A DNA stretch of 64,000 nt from Citrobacter enshiensis (GTDB taxonomy: Bacteria > Pseudomonadota > Gammaproteobacteria > Enterobacterales > Enterobacteriaceae). Location of the stretch: positions 1,178,001-1,242,000 of the forward strand of contig NZ_CP119862.1 in NCBI RefSeq assembly GCF_029338175.1, in the 5' to 3' direction. Positions 9,107-18,649 of this stretch are shown in pieces (within the stretch, counting starts at the first letter, position 1; each line of letters begins with the position of its first letter). The position numbers and the translations under genes were made by a program. Under the pieces are notes generated by a model. That model did no database searches, was not told the DNA's origin, and was given only the letters and a program-made list of their open reading frames with translations.

Positions 9107-9898
9107 TTAGCTTACAAACTGCTGCAATACACGACTGCCAAAATAGGCCATCGTCAGAATGCCCGCGCCAGCAACGTTAAACCAGACGACACGGCGTCCG
9201 CGCCAGCCTTCATGGTAATGCCCCCACAACAAGACAATATAGACAAACCATGCCACGATGGAGAGCACGGCCTTGTCGATATTTTCCATGCTGAACAGGT
9301 TATGCATGTAAAACAGACCGGTACAAAGGGTCAGCGTCAGCAGTACGACGCCAATCTGCGTGATGTGAAACATTTTGCGCTCAATGCTCATCAGCGGCGG
9401 CATTTCATTACTGAAGGCCAGTTTTTTGTTCTTCAACTGATAGTCGATCCACGCCAGTTGTAAGGCGTACAGCGCAGCAATAATGAGCGTTGCGTAAGAG
9501 AACAGCGACAGTCCGATGTGTATCATCATGCCTGGCGTTGCTTCGAGGTGAGTAATGTACTCATTCGGCATGAATGTGGCGAAGGCCAGATTGATCAGCG
9601 CAAATGCGTAGACGATAGGCAACAAGAGCCAGCCCCGATTGCGTGAGGCAACAATGGTCATCACGGTGCAGATCATCAGGCTGACCAGCGAGCCAACGTT
9701 TAACAGGCTCAGGTTTTGCCCGCTGTCGCCGCCAGGCAGAATGCGGGCTTCCAGCGCGAACGCGTGACACACCAGCGCGATGACTGCGGAGAGGATGGCC
9801 ATACGCCGCCAGCCGCTGTTTTTTTGCAGCAGACCAGGAACGATCAGCGCGAGGCTGATGGAATAGGCGACAAGGGCGAGCAGGGCAAAAACGGGCAT
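9107..9898 (-). CDS. ypjD: Inner membrane protein YpjD, CcsA/CcmC-like
   Basis: A 263-residue, highly hydrophobic protein with about eight predicted membrane segments, the same length as E. coli YpjD. It belongs to the cytochrome c assembly (CcsA/CcmC/ResC) superfamily; histidines in and between the membrane segments (for example in THLEATPGMMIHIGL and LLWGHYHEGW) are of the type that bind haem in that family. Its own function is unknown. It is divergent from ffh and reads towards corB, with which it probably forms one transcript. Confidence 0.93.
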   Translation of the reverse strand: MPVFALLALVAYSISLALIVPGLLQKNSGWRRMAILSAVIALVCHAFALEARILPGGDSGQNLSLLNVGSLVSLMICTVMTIVASRNRGWLLLPIVYAFALINLAFATFMPNEYITHLEATPGMMIHIGLSLFSYATLIIAALYALQLAWIDYQLKNKKLAFSNEMPPLMSIERKMFHITQIGVVLLTLTLCTGLFYMHNLFSMENIDKAVLSIVAWFVYIVLLWGHYHEGWRGRRVVWFNVAGAGILTMAYFGSRVLQQFVS

Positions 9899-10064
9899 AT
9901 TATGTGTCGACAGTTAGCCAGTAAGAAAGAAAAACAGTATAGCGTTACGTGACCGCTGCTCCAACCGTTGCATAACAACAAAGACGGCTTCATGTTATAC
10001 TGCGGCAAAATTCTGTAGATGTGTCGCGCTAGCGACCAACCGTTTCCACCCCAGGCGAGAGACA

Positions 10065-11426
10065 ATGTTTGATAATTTAACCGATCGTTTGTCGCGCACA
10101 CTGCGCAATATCAGTGGCCGTGGGCGCCTTACTGAAGACAACGTTAAAGAGACGCTGCGCGAAGTGCGCATGGCGCTGCTGGAGGCTGACGTTGCGCTGC
10201 CGGTAGTGCGTGAGTTTATCAATCGCGTAAAAGAGAAAGCGGTTGGTCATGAAGTTAACAAGAGCCTGACGCCAGGGCAGGAGTTCGTCAAGATTGTCCG
10301 TAACGAACTGGTTGCGGCAATGGGCGAAGAAAACCAGACGTTGAATCTGGCTGCACAGCCGCCGGCTGTCGTGCTGATGGCGGGGTTGCAGGGTGCGGGT
10401 AAAACGACCAGCGTCGGTAAGCTGGGTAAATTCCTGCGCGAGAAGCACAAGAAGAAAGTGCTGGTTGTCTCTGCTGACGTCTATCGCCCGGCGGCGATCA
10501 AACAGCTGGAAACGTTAGCTGAGCAAGTTGGCGTCGATTTCTTCCCGTCTGACGTGGGTCAGAAGCCAGTTGATATCGTTAATGCGGCGCTGAAAGAAGC
10601 GAAGCTGAAATTCTACGACGTGCTGCTGGTGGATACCGCCGGTCGTCTGCACGTTGATGAAGCGATGATGGACGAAATCAAACAGGTACATGCCGCGATT
10701 AATCCGGTTGAGACCCTGTTTGTGGTTGACGCCATGACCGGTCAGGATGCCGCCAATACGGCAAAAGCGTTTAACGAAGCGCTGCCGTTAACGGGTGTGA
10801 TACTGACTAAAGTGGACGGTGACGCCCGCGGCGGTGCGGCGCTCTCTATTCGCCATATCACCGGTAAGCCCGTTAAGTTCCTCGGCGTCGGCGAGAAGAC
10901 CGAAGCGCTGGAGCCGTTCCATCCGGACCGTATCGCTTCCCGAATTCTCGGTATGGGCGATGTGCTGTCGCTGATCGAAGATATCGAAAGCAAAGTTGAC
11001 CGTGCGCAGGCTGAAAAACTGGCCAGCAAGCTGAAAAAAGGCGACGGCTTCGATCTGAACGACTTCCTTGAGCAACTGCGTCAGATGAAAAACATGGGCG
11101 GAATGGCGAGCTTGATGGGCAAGCTGCCGGGCATGGGGCAGATTCCTGACAACGTCAAATCGCAGATGGATGACAAAGTGCTGGTGCGTATGGAAGCCAT
11201 CATTAACTCGATGACCCTGAAAGAGCGCGCCAAGCCGGAAATCATTAAAGGTTCCCGTAAACGCCGTATCGCAGCCGGTTGCGGCATGCAGGTACAGGAC
11301 GTTAACCGTCTTCTGAAACAGTTCGACGACATGCAGCGCATGATGAAGAAAATGAAGAAAGGCGGTATGGCGAAAATGATGCGTGGGATGAAAGGGATGA
11401 TGCCGCCAGGATTCCCTGGCCGCTAA
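10065..11426 (+). CDS. ffh: Signal recognition particle protein Ffh
   Basis: A 453-residue SRP54 homologue of standard length. The N domain is followed by the GTPase G domain with P-loop GLQGAGKT (residues 107-114), the DTAGR motif and TKVDGDARGG; the C-terminal M domain is methionine-rich and ends MRGMKGMMPPGFPGR. With 4.5S RNA it binds signal sequences of inner-membrane proteins and docks at FtsY. It precedes the rpsP operon by 254 bp, a gap that contains several hairpins but no gene. Confidence 0.99.
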   Translation: MFDNLTDRLSRTLRNISGRGRLTEDNVKETLREVRMALLEADVALPVVREFINRVKEKAVGHEVNKSLTPGQEFVKIVRNELVAAMGEENQTLNLAAQPPAVVLMAGLQGAGKTTSVGKLGKFLREKHKKKVLVVSADVYRPAAIKQLETLAEQVGVDFFPSDVGQKPVDIVNAALKEAKLKFYDVLLVDTAGRLHVDEAMMDEIKQVHAAINPVETLFVVDAMTGQDAANTAKAFNEALPLTGVILTKVDGDARGGAALSIRHITGKPVKFLGVGEKTEALEPFHPDRIASRILGMGDVLSLIEDIESKVDRAQAEKLASKLKKGDGFDLNDFLEQLRQMKNMGGMASLMGKLPGMGQIPDNVKSQMDDKVLVRMEAIINSMTLKERAKPEIIKGSRKRRIAAGCGMQVQDVNRLLKQFDDMQRMMKKMKKGGMAKMMRGMKGMMPPGFPGR

Positions 11427-11452
11427 TCTTACAGGCCTGGCTTATTTGCCAT

Positions 11453-11528
11453 TTCGGCACCGGGGTGTGCTCGCCATCCTCACGTACTGTGTGTACGCTC
11501 CGGTGGCTGCGCGCACGCCGGCACCGAA
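11453..11528. repeat. Large imperfect inverted repeat in the ffh-rpsP gap
   Basis: Arms at 11453-11470 and 11511-11528 pair at 14 of 18 positions plus one G-T pair; inside them a smaller perfect hairpin CGTAC/GTACG (11483-11487, 11493-11497) sits at the centre. The 76-bp cruciform shape is like that of dispersed enterobacterial repeat elements, but I do not recognise it as REP or ERIC. Confidence 0.5.
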
Positions 11529-11530
11529 CT

Positions 11531-11554
11531 GTCGGCATCGCCGACGGCCTTTTA
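11531..11554 (+). terminator. Probable terminator of ffh
   Basis: Perfect GTCGGC/GCCGAC stem (11531-11536, 11540-11545) with a three-base loop, followed by GGCCTTTTA. The T run is short and displaced by four bases, so termination may be partial. Confidence 0.55.
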
Positions 11555-11622
11555 TAGCAGAGTGATTAACTGCTGATTGCAATTTCCCCAGAAATGAGTA
11601 AAATTTTCGGGCTTTTAATATG

Positions 11623-11929
<307 letters not shown>

Positions 11930-11947
11930 TCTGTCACGGTGGTCATG

Positions 11948-12496
11948 ATGAGCAAGCAACTCGCCGCACAAGTCCCTGTTGAACCCATTGTTCTGGGGAA
12001 AATGGGGTCTTCTTACGGTATCCGTGGTTGGCTCAGAGTGTTTTCTTCCACTGAAGACGCCGAAAGCATTTTTGACTATCAGCCCTGGTTTATCCAGAAG
12101 GCGGGTCAGTGGCAGCAAGTACAGCTGGAAAGCTGGAAGCACCACAATCAGGATCTGATCATCAAGCTGAAAGGCGTTGACGATCGTGATACTGCGAATC
12201 TGCTGACCAATTGCGAAATTGTCGTGGATTCTTCGCAGTTGCCTGCGCTTGAAGAGGGTACCTACTACTGGAAAGACCTGATGGGCTGCCAGGTAGTGAC
12301 CACTGAAGGCTACGATCTCGGTAAAATCGTCGATATGATGGAAACCGGATCAAATGACGTCATCGTCATTAAGGCAAACCTGAAAGATGCGTTTGGTATC
12401 AAGGAACGTCTCGTGCCGTTCCTCGATGGGCAGGTTATCAAGAAAGTCGATCTCGCTACTCGTACTATCGAAGTAGATTGGGATCCTGGTTTTTAA
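11948..12496 (+). CDS. rimM: 16S rRNA processing factor RimM
   Basis: A 182-residue protein with an N-terminal RimM beta-barrel ([20 protein letters not shown]) and a C-terminal PRC-barrel domain ([13 protein letters not shown] onwards). It binds S19 and assists maturation of the 30S head. The frame contains an earlier ATG at 11939, but the family start is MSKQL at 11948, only 18 bp after the rpsP stop. Second gene of the trmD operon. Confidence 0.97.
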   Translation: MSKQLAAQVPVEPIVLGKMGSSYGIRGWLRVFSSTEDAESIFDYQPWFIQKAGQWQQVQLESWKHHNQDLIIKLKGVDDRDTANLLTNCEIVVDSSQLPALEEGTYYWKDLMGCQVVTTEGYDLGKIVDMMETGSNDVIVIKANLKDAFGIKERLVPFLDGQVIKKVDLATRTIEVDWDPGF

Positions 12497-12526
12497 ACCA
12501 CCGGATAAACGGTAAAAGACGGCGCT

Positions 12527-13294
12527 ATGTGGATTGGCATAATTAGCCTGTTTCCTGAAATGTTCCGCGCAATTACCGATTACGGGGTAACTGGCCGGGC
12601 AGTAAAAAATGGCCTGCTGAGCATCCAGAGCTGGAGTCCTCGGGACTTCACGCATGACCGGCACCGTACCGTGGACGATCGTCCTTACGGCGGCGGACCG
12701 GGGATGTTAATGATGGTGCAACCCTTGCGGGATGCTATTCATGCAGCAAGAAGCGCGGCGGGTGAAGGCGCAAAGGTGATTTATCTGTCACCTCAGGGAC
12801 GCAAGCTTGATCAAGCGGGCGTTAGCGAACTGGCAACGAATCAAAAACTGATTCTGGTCTGTGGTCGCTATGAAGGCATAGATGAGCGTGTGATCCAAAC
12901 CGAAATTGACGAAGAATGGTCAATCGGCGATTACGTTCTCAGTGGTGGTGAGTTACCAGCAATGACGCTGATCGACTCCGTTTCCCGGTTCATTCCGGGC
13001 GTTCTGGGTCATGAAGCTTCGGCAACGGAAGATTCTTTTGCCGATGGATTGCTGGACTGTCCACACTATACCCGACCTGAAGTGTTAGAGGCGATGGAAG
13101 TACCGGCGGTGTTACTGTCGGGGAACCATGCTGAGATACGTCGCTGGCGTTTGAAACAGTCGCTGGGCCGTACCTGGCTTAGAAGACCTGAACTTCTGGA
13201 AAACCTGGCTCTGACTGAAGAGCAAGCAAGGTTGCTGGCGGAGTTCAAAACGGAACACGCACAACAGCAACATAAACATGATGGGCATGCGTAA
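12527..13294 (+). CDS. trmD: tRNA (guanine-37-N1)-methyltransferase
   Basis: A 255-residue SPOUT-class enzyme with the deep trefoil knot region ([15 protein letters not shown] and the [14 protein letters not shown] loop). It makes m1G37 next to the anticodon from S-adenosylmethionine and prevents +1 frameshifting; it is essential. It ends in a histidine- and glutamine-rich tail ([13 protein letters not shown]) as in other enterics. It lies 30 bp after rimM and 44 bp before rplS. Confidence 0.99.
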   Translation: MWIGIISLFPEMFRAITDYGVTGRAVKNGLLSIQSWSPRDFTHDRHRTVDDRPYGGGPGMLMMVQPLRDAIHAARSAAGEGAKVIYLSPQGRKLDQAGVSELATNQKLILVCGRYEGIDERVIQTEIDEEWSIGDYVLSGGELPAMTLIDSVSRFIPGVLGHEASATEDSFADGLLDCPHYTRPEVLEAMEVPAVLLSGNHAEIRRWRLKQSLGRTWLRRPELLENLALTEEQARLLAEFKTEHAQQQHKHDGHA

Positions 13295-13335
13295 CACGCT
13301 CCCGATATATCAGTTTACCCAGGATAAGAGATTAA

Positions 13336-13686
<351 letters not shown>

Positions 13687-13711
13687 GATATCGCTCAGGC
13701 GACATCCTGTT

Positions 13712-13745
13712 AAAAAGGGCTGGCCAATTGGCTGGCCCTTTTTTT
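13712..13745 (+). terminator. Terminator of the rpsP-rimM-trmD-rplS operon
   Basis: Nine-base stem GGGCTGGCC/GGCTGGCCC (13717-13725, 13730-13738) including two G-T pairs, AATT loop, flanked by five A and seven T. Confidence 0.9.
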
Positions 13746-13820
13746 ATGGCTTATCAGTTCATTTTGTTAACTTTTAAATCACGTATCATTTACAATGCCT
13801 CCATTGTCGCAGGAGGAACC

Positions 13821-14231
13821 GTGGGTATCGGGACATTTCGCCAGTCAGGTCATCAATACAGCGCGGCATGGCTCGCGCTGTTCGCGATCCTGCTGGTTGT
13901 TGTCGCGCCGCTGATCTCCGTTTCTCTGCAAAAAGACCCTATGAGTACGATGCCGGGCATGCATCATGAGGTTAGCATGGTGGCTGAACCTGATGAGCAT
14001 CATCAGCAGTCCGCAACCGCAACAACCCCCGTCGACCATGGTGAAGCGTGCGGCTATTGTGTCTTGTTCGCGCATGTTCCAGGATTGATTCTGGCGATAG
14101 TGCTTCTGTTGTGCGCAATACTGCTTCGGCAGAAAAGTGCGCCCCCGCGACCGATTGTTAAACACTGGCATTTCTTTCCCTGGCTTTTCCCCGATACGCG
14201 CGCGCCGCCGCGCGGGTCTGCTATTTCCTGA
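13821..14231 (+). CDS. DUF2946-family small membrane protein
   Basis: A 136-residue protein from a GTG start at 13821, chosen because of the perfect AGGAGG at 13811-13816. It has a hydrophobic segment at about 15-36, a histidine/methionine-rich periplasmic-type loop (MPGMHHE, DEHH), the HGEACGYC motif at 73-80 and a second hydrophobic segment at about 84-103. The HGxxCxxC-type motif is the hallmark of DUF2946, a family often found beside copper- or iron-related membrane proteins. The gene is not at this place in E. coli K-12. It is 63 bp upstream of a PepSY-domain gene read in the same direction, and the two probably work together. Metal-related function is an inference from residues and context. 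Confidence 0.8.
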   Translation: MGIGTFRQSGHQYSAAWLALFAILLVVVAPLISVSLQKDPMSTMPGMHHEVSMVAEPDEHHQQSATATTPVDHGEACGYCVLFAHVPGLILAIVLLLCAILLRQKSAPPRPIVKHWHFFPWLFPDTRAPPRGSAIS

Positions 14232-14294
14232 TTCTTACAATAAGTTTGTGCGCGAAAGCGTCACGACACTCTTTTGCTTGTTCTGAGGAAAAGT

Positions 14295-15662
14295 ATGACA
14301 ACCTGCACCCCACGCGCGGCATGGATTACCCTACTGCGACGTCTTCATTTCTATATTGGTCTGTTTGTCGGGCCATTTATTTTCGTGGCGGCCTTAACGG
14401 GGACGCTTTATGTGGCGACGCCACAGCTGGAGGAGGCGCTCTATTCGCAAGCGTTGCAAGGCACCGTACAGGGTGAGAAGCAACCGCTGGCGGCCCAAAT
14501 CGCAATTGCTGAACAGGTAACCGGGGGACAGTTGCGATTGCATGCTGTGCGTCCGGGGCTGGAAGCGGGGCAAACGACTCGCGTCATGTTTGCCGATCCT
14601 TCACTGAATGAGTCTGAGAACCGGGCGATTTTTATTGATCCGGTTACGCTGGCGGTAACAGGCGATATGACGGTCTATGGCACCAGCGGTATTTTACCGC
14701 TGCGACAATGGATCGACTATGCGCATCGCTCTTTGCTGCTCGGTGATGTTGGGCGAATTTATAGCGAGCTGGCCGCTTCCTGGATGTGGGTGGCGGCGCT
14801 GGGCGGCATTACGCTCTGGTATTTTACCCGCCCTAAACGTCGGCTGAAAAACTGCGTACAGAACCATCGCCGCCTACATGTCACGCTGGGATGGCTTTTG
14901 CTCGTGGGGATGCTGCTTTTCTCGGCGACCGGCCTGACATGGTCGCAGTGGGCTGGCGGCAACGTGGATAAAATGCGTGCCGCTTTTGGCTGGCTAACAC
15001 CGCAGGTGAATACACAGCGGGATGGCGTTATGCCAATGCTGGATGAACATGCCGGTCATCACGCACATCATGCGGGAGTGCCGATACCTGCAAAAAGCGT
15101 TGATGCAAACGCGTTTGATGCTGTGTTGCATGTTGCGCAGGTGTCAGGAATCGATGCCAGCCGACTGGAGATCCGACCGCCAAAGGACACGCAACATGGC
15201 TGGACGGTGACGGAAATCGATCGTCGTTGGCCAACTCAGGTCGACGCTGTCTCTGTAGATCCGCAAACCCTGCGAGTGATTGATCGTACGCATTTTTCCG
15301 ATTTTCCGCTCATGGCGAAACTGACGCGTTGGGGTGTGGATTTTCATATGGGGATACTGTTTGGCGTGTTAAACCAGATGGCGTTGATCGCGTTCGGGGT
15401 TGGGCTGTGTCTGATGATTGTAATCGGCTATCGCCTGTGGTGGATCCGTCGCCCAGCCTGTTCAGAAGTGAATCCTGCTCAGACGCTTGTACAGGGGGTT
15501 CTCGCGATAAGCTGGCAGGGAAGATGCGGCCTGGTGGTACTGGCTGTCGCGCTGGGGGTAGCGATGCCGGTGTTGGGATTCAGTCTCTTGCTGTTTATGG
15601 TTGTTGACTGGCTGCGCTGGTTCAGTGCTGCTCGTACTCTCCTCGCGCAGTCAGCCGACTAA
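14295..15662 (+). CDS. PepSY-associated transmembrane protein
   Basis: A 455-residue inner-membrane protein of the PepSY_TM family. The ATG at 14295 is preceded by TGAGGA at a five-base spacing. Four or more membrane segments are visible: residues about 18-40 (after the RRLHFYIG motif), about 165-185, about 200-220 and about 365-395, plus a final pair near the C terminus. A large periplasmic loop carries a histidine cluster (DEHAGHHAHHAG). Conserved histidines next to the membrane, as in RRLHFY and RRLHVTLGW, are typical of this family, some members of which are ferric/siderophore reductases. With the DUF2946 gene it forms a two-gene unit, probably for metal or haem handling; the substrate cannot be read from sequence. 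Confidence 0.82.
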   Translation: MTTCTPRAAWITLLRRLHFYIGLFVGPFIFVAALTGTLYVATPQLEEALYSQALQGTVQGEKQPLAAQIAIAEQVTGGQLRLHAVRPGLEAGQTTRVMFADPSLNESENRAIFIDPVTLAVTGDMTVYGTSGILPLRQWIDYAHRSLLLGDVGRIYSELAASWMWVAALGGITLWYFTRPKRRLKNCVQNHRRLHVTLGWLLLVGMLLFSATGLTWSQWAGGNVDKMRAAFGWLTPQVNTQRDGVMPMLDEHAGHHAHHAGVPIPAKSVDANAFDAVLHVAQVSGIDASRLEIRPPKDTQHGWTVTEIDRRWPTQVDAVSVDPQTLRVIDRTHFSDFPLMAKLTRWGVDFHMGILFGVLNQMALIAFGVGLCLMIVIGYRLWWIRRPACSEVNPAQTLVQGVLAISWQGRCGLVVLAVALGVAMPVLGFSLLLFMVVDWLRWFSAARTLLAQSAD

Positions 15663-15666
15663 ATGA

Positions 15667-16152
15667 TTAAGGCGTGCTGATAACGACGGCGACGCGGCGG
15701 TTTTCAGCACGACCTTTTGCCGTTTGATTACTGGCGACCGGGTATTTTTTGCCTAAACCCTGCGTCGTCAGGTTCGTACGCGGAACGTTCGCACCTTCAG
15801 CCCAGGCGTCTGCCACCACATTTGCGCGTTTGAGTGATAACGCTTCGTTGTAGCTGTCTTCGCCGTAGTTATCTGTGTGACCGTCCAGGCGGGCATGGTT
15901 CAGCCCGGTAGACGATAATCGGGAAGCCATACCCTGGATCTGCTTTTGGCTTTCAGGGCGCAGCTTGTAGTCATTTTTATCAAACAGAATGGTATCGGAA
16001 AGACCCAAAGACCAGTCTCCTGCGGATTCGGTAAATCCGTATGACTTCATCGCTGCAATCTGTTCGGGGGTAAATTTGCCCTGTGGCTGTGCCTGACAAC
16101 CCGTCAAAATCAAGGTGGCCAGAATAAGTGGAGAAAAAAGACGCTTCATCAT
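15667..16152 (-). CDS. yfiB: OmpA-like lipoprotein YfiB
   Basis: A 161-residue lipoprotein (lipobox LTG-Cys19) followed by an OmpA/Pal-type peptidoglycan-binding domain (HTDNYGEDSYNEALSLKRANVVADAW). In Pseudomonas and E. coli YfiB sequesters the periplasmic repressor YfiR at the outer membrane and thereby frees the diguanylate cyclase YfiN (DgcN). Two adjacent ATG codons allow 160 or 161 residues. It is the last gene of yfiR-dgcN-yfiB and is convergent with the PepSY gene, five bases away. Confidence 0.95.
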   Translation of the reverse strand: MMKRLFSPLILATLILTGCQAQPQGKFTPEQIAAMKSYGFTESAGDWSLGLSDTILFDKNDYKLRPESQKQIQGMASRLSSTGLNHARLDGHTDNYGEDSYNEALSLKRANVVADAWAEGANVPRTNLTTQGLGKKYPVASNQTAKGRAENRRVAVVISTP

Positions 16153-16167
16153 GTGTGTAATTCCTTA

Positions 16168-17391
16168 TTATTTAATCCAGCGTGCAGAACGCTGATGTTT
16201 AGCCTGATACATATTACGATCGGCCAATTCTTGTAATTTTTCAGCGGTCGCATTTTCCCACGTCAGGGCAAAACCAATACTCAGCGTCATATTCGCCAGA
16301 TGCCCATTAAGCAGATCAAAAGGCCGGGTAAATTCTTGCGAGAGCGCGGCGCAAATGCGCTGGACTTCATATTCTGAATGAACGCCATAAAGCACCATGG
16401 CAAATTCGTCCCCGCCGAGCCGGTAAGGGTGATGACGTGTACCGCCAAATTCCGCTAGCCTTTTCGCTACTTCAATTAAAACCCGGTCGCCTGCGGCGTG
16501 ACCCCAGGTGTCATTAATAAATTTAAAATTGTCACCATCCAGGAATAACAATGCCGAGCTGCTACGGGCGGAATTATCGTTCATCAACGCGTTTATGCTG
16601 CTGCGAAATGCGGCCCGATTCGCAAGGCCGGTCAATGGATCGTGCAGTGCAGTACGCAACAACTGGGCATTTTTAGCCTGAAGTCGTAATTGCCACTCTT
16701 CCATTTCATCCAGCAGACTATTGAAATCCTGCGCAAACAGATGAAATTCTTCAATGCGCTCCTCGGAAACCCGACGTGAGAAATTACGATTAGTGCGCAC
16801 GTCGTGTACCACGTCCGTGATATTTTGCAGTGCGTCAACCACCCCATTATGCAAATAGCGGGTGAGAAGAATCGCAATGCCTGCGGCCAGTAAAATACAC
16901 CCGGTAAGGACCGCCAAAGACAACCAGATAAAATGGCTGATGAGGCTGTCACGGGCGGTCAGGCGAACTTCACCGATCACATTACCGTTATGCCAGACCG
17001 GTTGGGTGACCGGTAACGGAAACAGCCAGTGGTTGACTAAGCTGCTCAGCTTGTCGTCGGTGGCTCTGGCATCATAATGCCAGGTTGCGAGCAATTTTTG
17101 ATTTTTATCGCGGACTTCTGCCGCTGAAAATTGGCCTTGTCGCCCCAACGCCGCCAGCGTTTCTGCCGCTGCAGTCCCATCAGAAAACACCAGCGCAGCC
17201 TCAAGGCTGTGGGTCATTGTGGCGGCGGTCAGATCCAGATTTTTTTGCGCATACTGTTTCAGCGTCAAAACAGACGCCACACACAATAGCAACCAGATCA
17301 GGGTCATCGTCACCACGACGCTGATCATACTGATGCGTCGTAATGTCCGTTTGAACGTCGGTCGCGTGATTGGGGAGAGATTCTTACCCAT
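16168..17391 (-). CDS. dgcN: Diguanylate cyclase DgcN (YfiN)
   Basis: A 407-residue inner-membrane enzyme: membrane segment at about 22-45, periplasmic CHASE8-like sensor domain to about 160, second membrane segment, a HAMP linker and a C-terminal GGDEF domain with an intact GGDEF active site and [16 protein letters not shown]. It makes c-di-GMP from two GTP. YfiR holds it inactive from the periplasm. I use the ATG at 17391, which overlaps the end of yfiR by eight bases; a TTG further up is less likely. Confidence 0.95.
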   Translation of the reverse strand: MGKNLSPITRPTFKRTLRRISMISVVVTMTLIWLLLCVASVLTLKQYAQKNLDLTAATMTHSLEAALVFSDGTAAAETLAALGRQGQFSAAEVRDKNQKLLATWHYDARATDDKLSSLVNHWLFPLPVTQPVWHNGNVIGEVRLTARDSLISHFIWLSLAVLTGCILLAAGIAILLTRYLHNGVVDALQNITDVVHDVRTNRNFSRRVSEERIEEFHLFAQDFNSLLDEMEEWQLRLQAKNAQLLRTALHDPLTGLANRAAFRSSINALMNDNSARSSSALLFLDGDNFKFINDTWGHAAGDRVLIEVAKRLAEFGGTRHHPYRLGGDEFAMVLYGVHSEYEVQRICAALSQEFTRPFDLLNGHLANMTLSIGFALTWENATAEKLQELADRNMYQAKHQRSARWIK

Positions 17392-17902
17392 GCTTTTGAT
17401 TCCGTGCAAGCATCAATACGTCCGGATTTACTCTGACGCCACTGCGCGAGAGTGCATCCAGATTAACGGAGAATCTGACTTCATCATTGTTAATAATCAA
17501 ACAAAAAGCGCTGCCGATAATACACTCGGGATTTTGTTCTGCAATTAATAACAATGCCTTAGACGGATATTTATTCGTTAATTCCACCTGATATGTAGGG
17601 GATTCATTTCCGAAATAAAAACCATCGCAACGCGCGGTCAGGGCTTCCTGTTCCGAGCGGATGATAACAGGCTGGTAGGGTAATGACCCCGAATGACTAT
17701 CTCCAAGTTCACTGGCGAAACGAGACGAGGAGAAAATACACAACCTTGGTGGTTCTGATAACGAAGGCCAGCGTGTATAGCTGACGATGCCAGAAACTAT
17801 CGATCGTACAGATTTGGCTTCGTTTGTCATGCTCGCAGCGTAAAGTGGCAATCCCGCCAGTAATAGCGTGAGCAGAAATATGAGTCGGTGAGAAAATATC
17901 AT
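17384..17902 (-). CDS. yfiR: Periplasmic c-di-GMP regulator YfiR
   Basis: A 172-residue protein with a signal peptide (hydrophobic residues 7-22) and cysteines that form the disulphides on which YfiR folding depends. It represses DgcN from the periplasm and is released by reducing conditions or by binding to YfiB. First gene of the three-gene unit; its last codons overlap dgcN, so translation is coupled. Length equals that of E. coli YfiR. Confidence 0.94.
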   Translation of the reverse strand: MIFSHRLIFLLTLLLAGLPLYAASMTNEAKSVRSIVSGIVSYTRWPSLSEPPRLCIFSSSRFASELGDSHSGSLPYQPVIIRSEQEALTARCDGFYFGNESPTYQVELTNKYPSKALLLIAEQNPECIIGSAFCLIINNDEVRFSVNLDALSRSGVRVNPDVLMLARNQKHG

Positions 17903-18060
17903 GAACAGGTCCTCACCATCATCAGTCGTAAAGCATTTAAATACATCCGTGATCGTTTACAACAAAATAACATTGTTTTGCCTGGTAGTCATTACACCAT
18001 GCAGGTTAATAGATGCCTCTTAAGGTAAATCTCATGCAATATTTATTCGTAAGGTTTTTA

Positions 18061-18435
18061 TTAATTGAGCCGTATTGTGCCTGCACCTTCGTCGGCACCT
18101 TTTTGCCAGGCGCTGCGTATCTCACTGACATTTTCTACAGTATCGCAGCTGGCGGGGAATGTTTTCCCTGCCAGGCCTCTGGCATACGCTAAATCTTGCT
18201 GGCAGGTTTTTCGCTGGCCTTCCGCATAGCCTTTAAGGTATTGCGCCCGGTCGACTTCCGGGTCATTAAATGTATCGGCAAGCATGTCGTTATCTTTAAC
18301 GGCATATCCTGCAATGGCATCTTCAATACCGGCATCGTACCAGTCAGTACCGGTCCAGGTAGGGGAGAATGTATAAGGATCTATCTGACATCCGCTGAGA
18401 AGTATTATGAGTAGTGCGCCTGCGAATCGCTTCAT
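18061..18435 (-). CDS. yfiL: Putative lipoprotein YfiL
   Basis: A 124-residue protein with a short signal peptide and lipobox (LLSG-Cys). The ATG at 18435 has an AGGAGA ribosome-binding site seven bases upstream and matches E. coli YfiL; a longer frame to 18510 does not. Conserved features are the TDWYDAGIEDAIAGYAVKD block and the C-terminal WQKGADEGAGTIRLN. Function unknown. It is divergent from aroF, so its promoter region overlaps the TyrR sites. Confidence 0.9.
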   Translation of the reverse strand: MKRFAGALLIILLSGCQIDPYTFSPTWTGTDWYDAGIEDAIAGYAVKDNDMLADTFNDPEVDRAQYLKGYAEGQRKTCQQDLAYARGLAGKTFPASCDTVENVSEIRSAWQKGADEGAGTIRLN

Positions 18436-18486
18436 TGCCTGTTCTCCTGTGTTTTTCAAAGCATAGCGGATTCGCAAATATCGATG

Positions 18487-18594
18487 CGTAAATTTATTTG
18501 TACATAACAATGCCTGTAAATTGCACTAAAAATGGTTTGTGTAAATTAAAATTTACGGAATGTGGATTGAAATCTTTACCTGTTGTGGTATCGT
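18487..18594 (+). promoter_or_regulatory. aroF promoter with TyrR boxes
   Basis: A strong TyrR box, TGTAAA-N6-TTTACG, lies at 18540-18557 and a second good one, CGTAAA-N6-TGTACA, at 18487-18504; a weak third candidate begins with TGTAAA at 18515. A promoter with TTGAAA (18567-18572) and TATCGT (18589-18594), 16-base spacer, follows. E. coli aroF is repressed by TyrR with tyrosine through three boxes in the same arrangement. Confidence 0.85.
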
Positions 18595-18649
18595 TACGCC
18601 ATCCTCACTGAGGAAAACTATCGCAAACGAGCTAAACAGGATCACCATC

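Noticed and set aside
14274-14294. N-terminal extension of the PepSY protein
   Set aside because: The start at 14295 has a clear TGAGGA ribosome-binding site; the extension has none.
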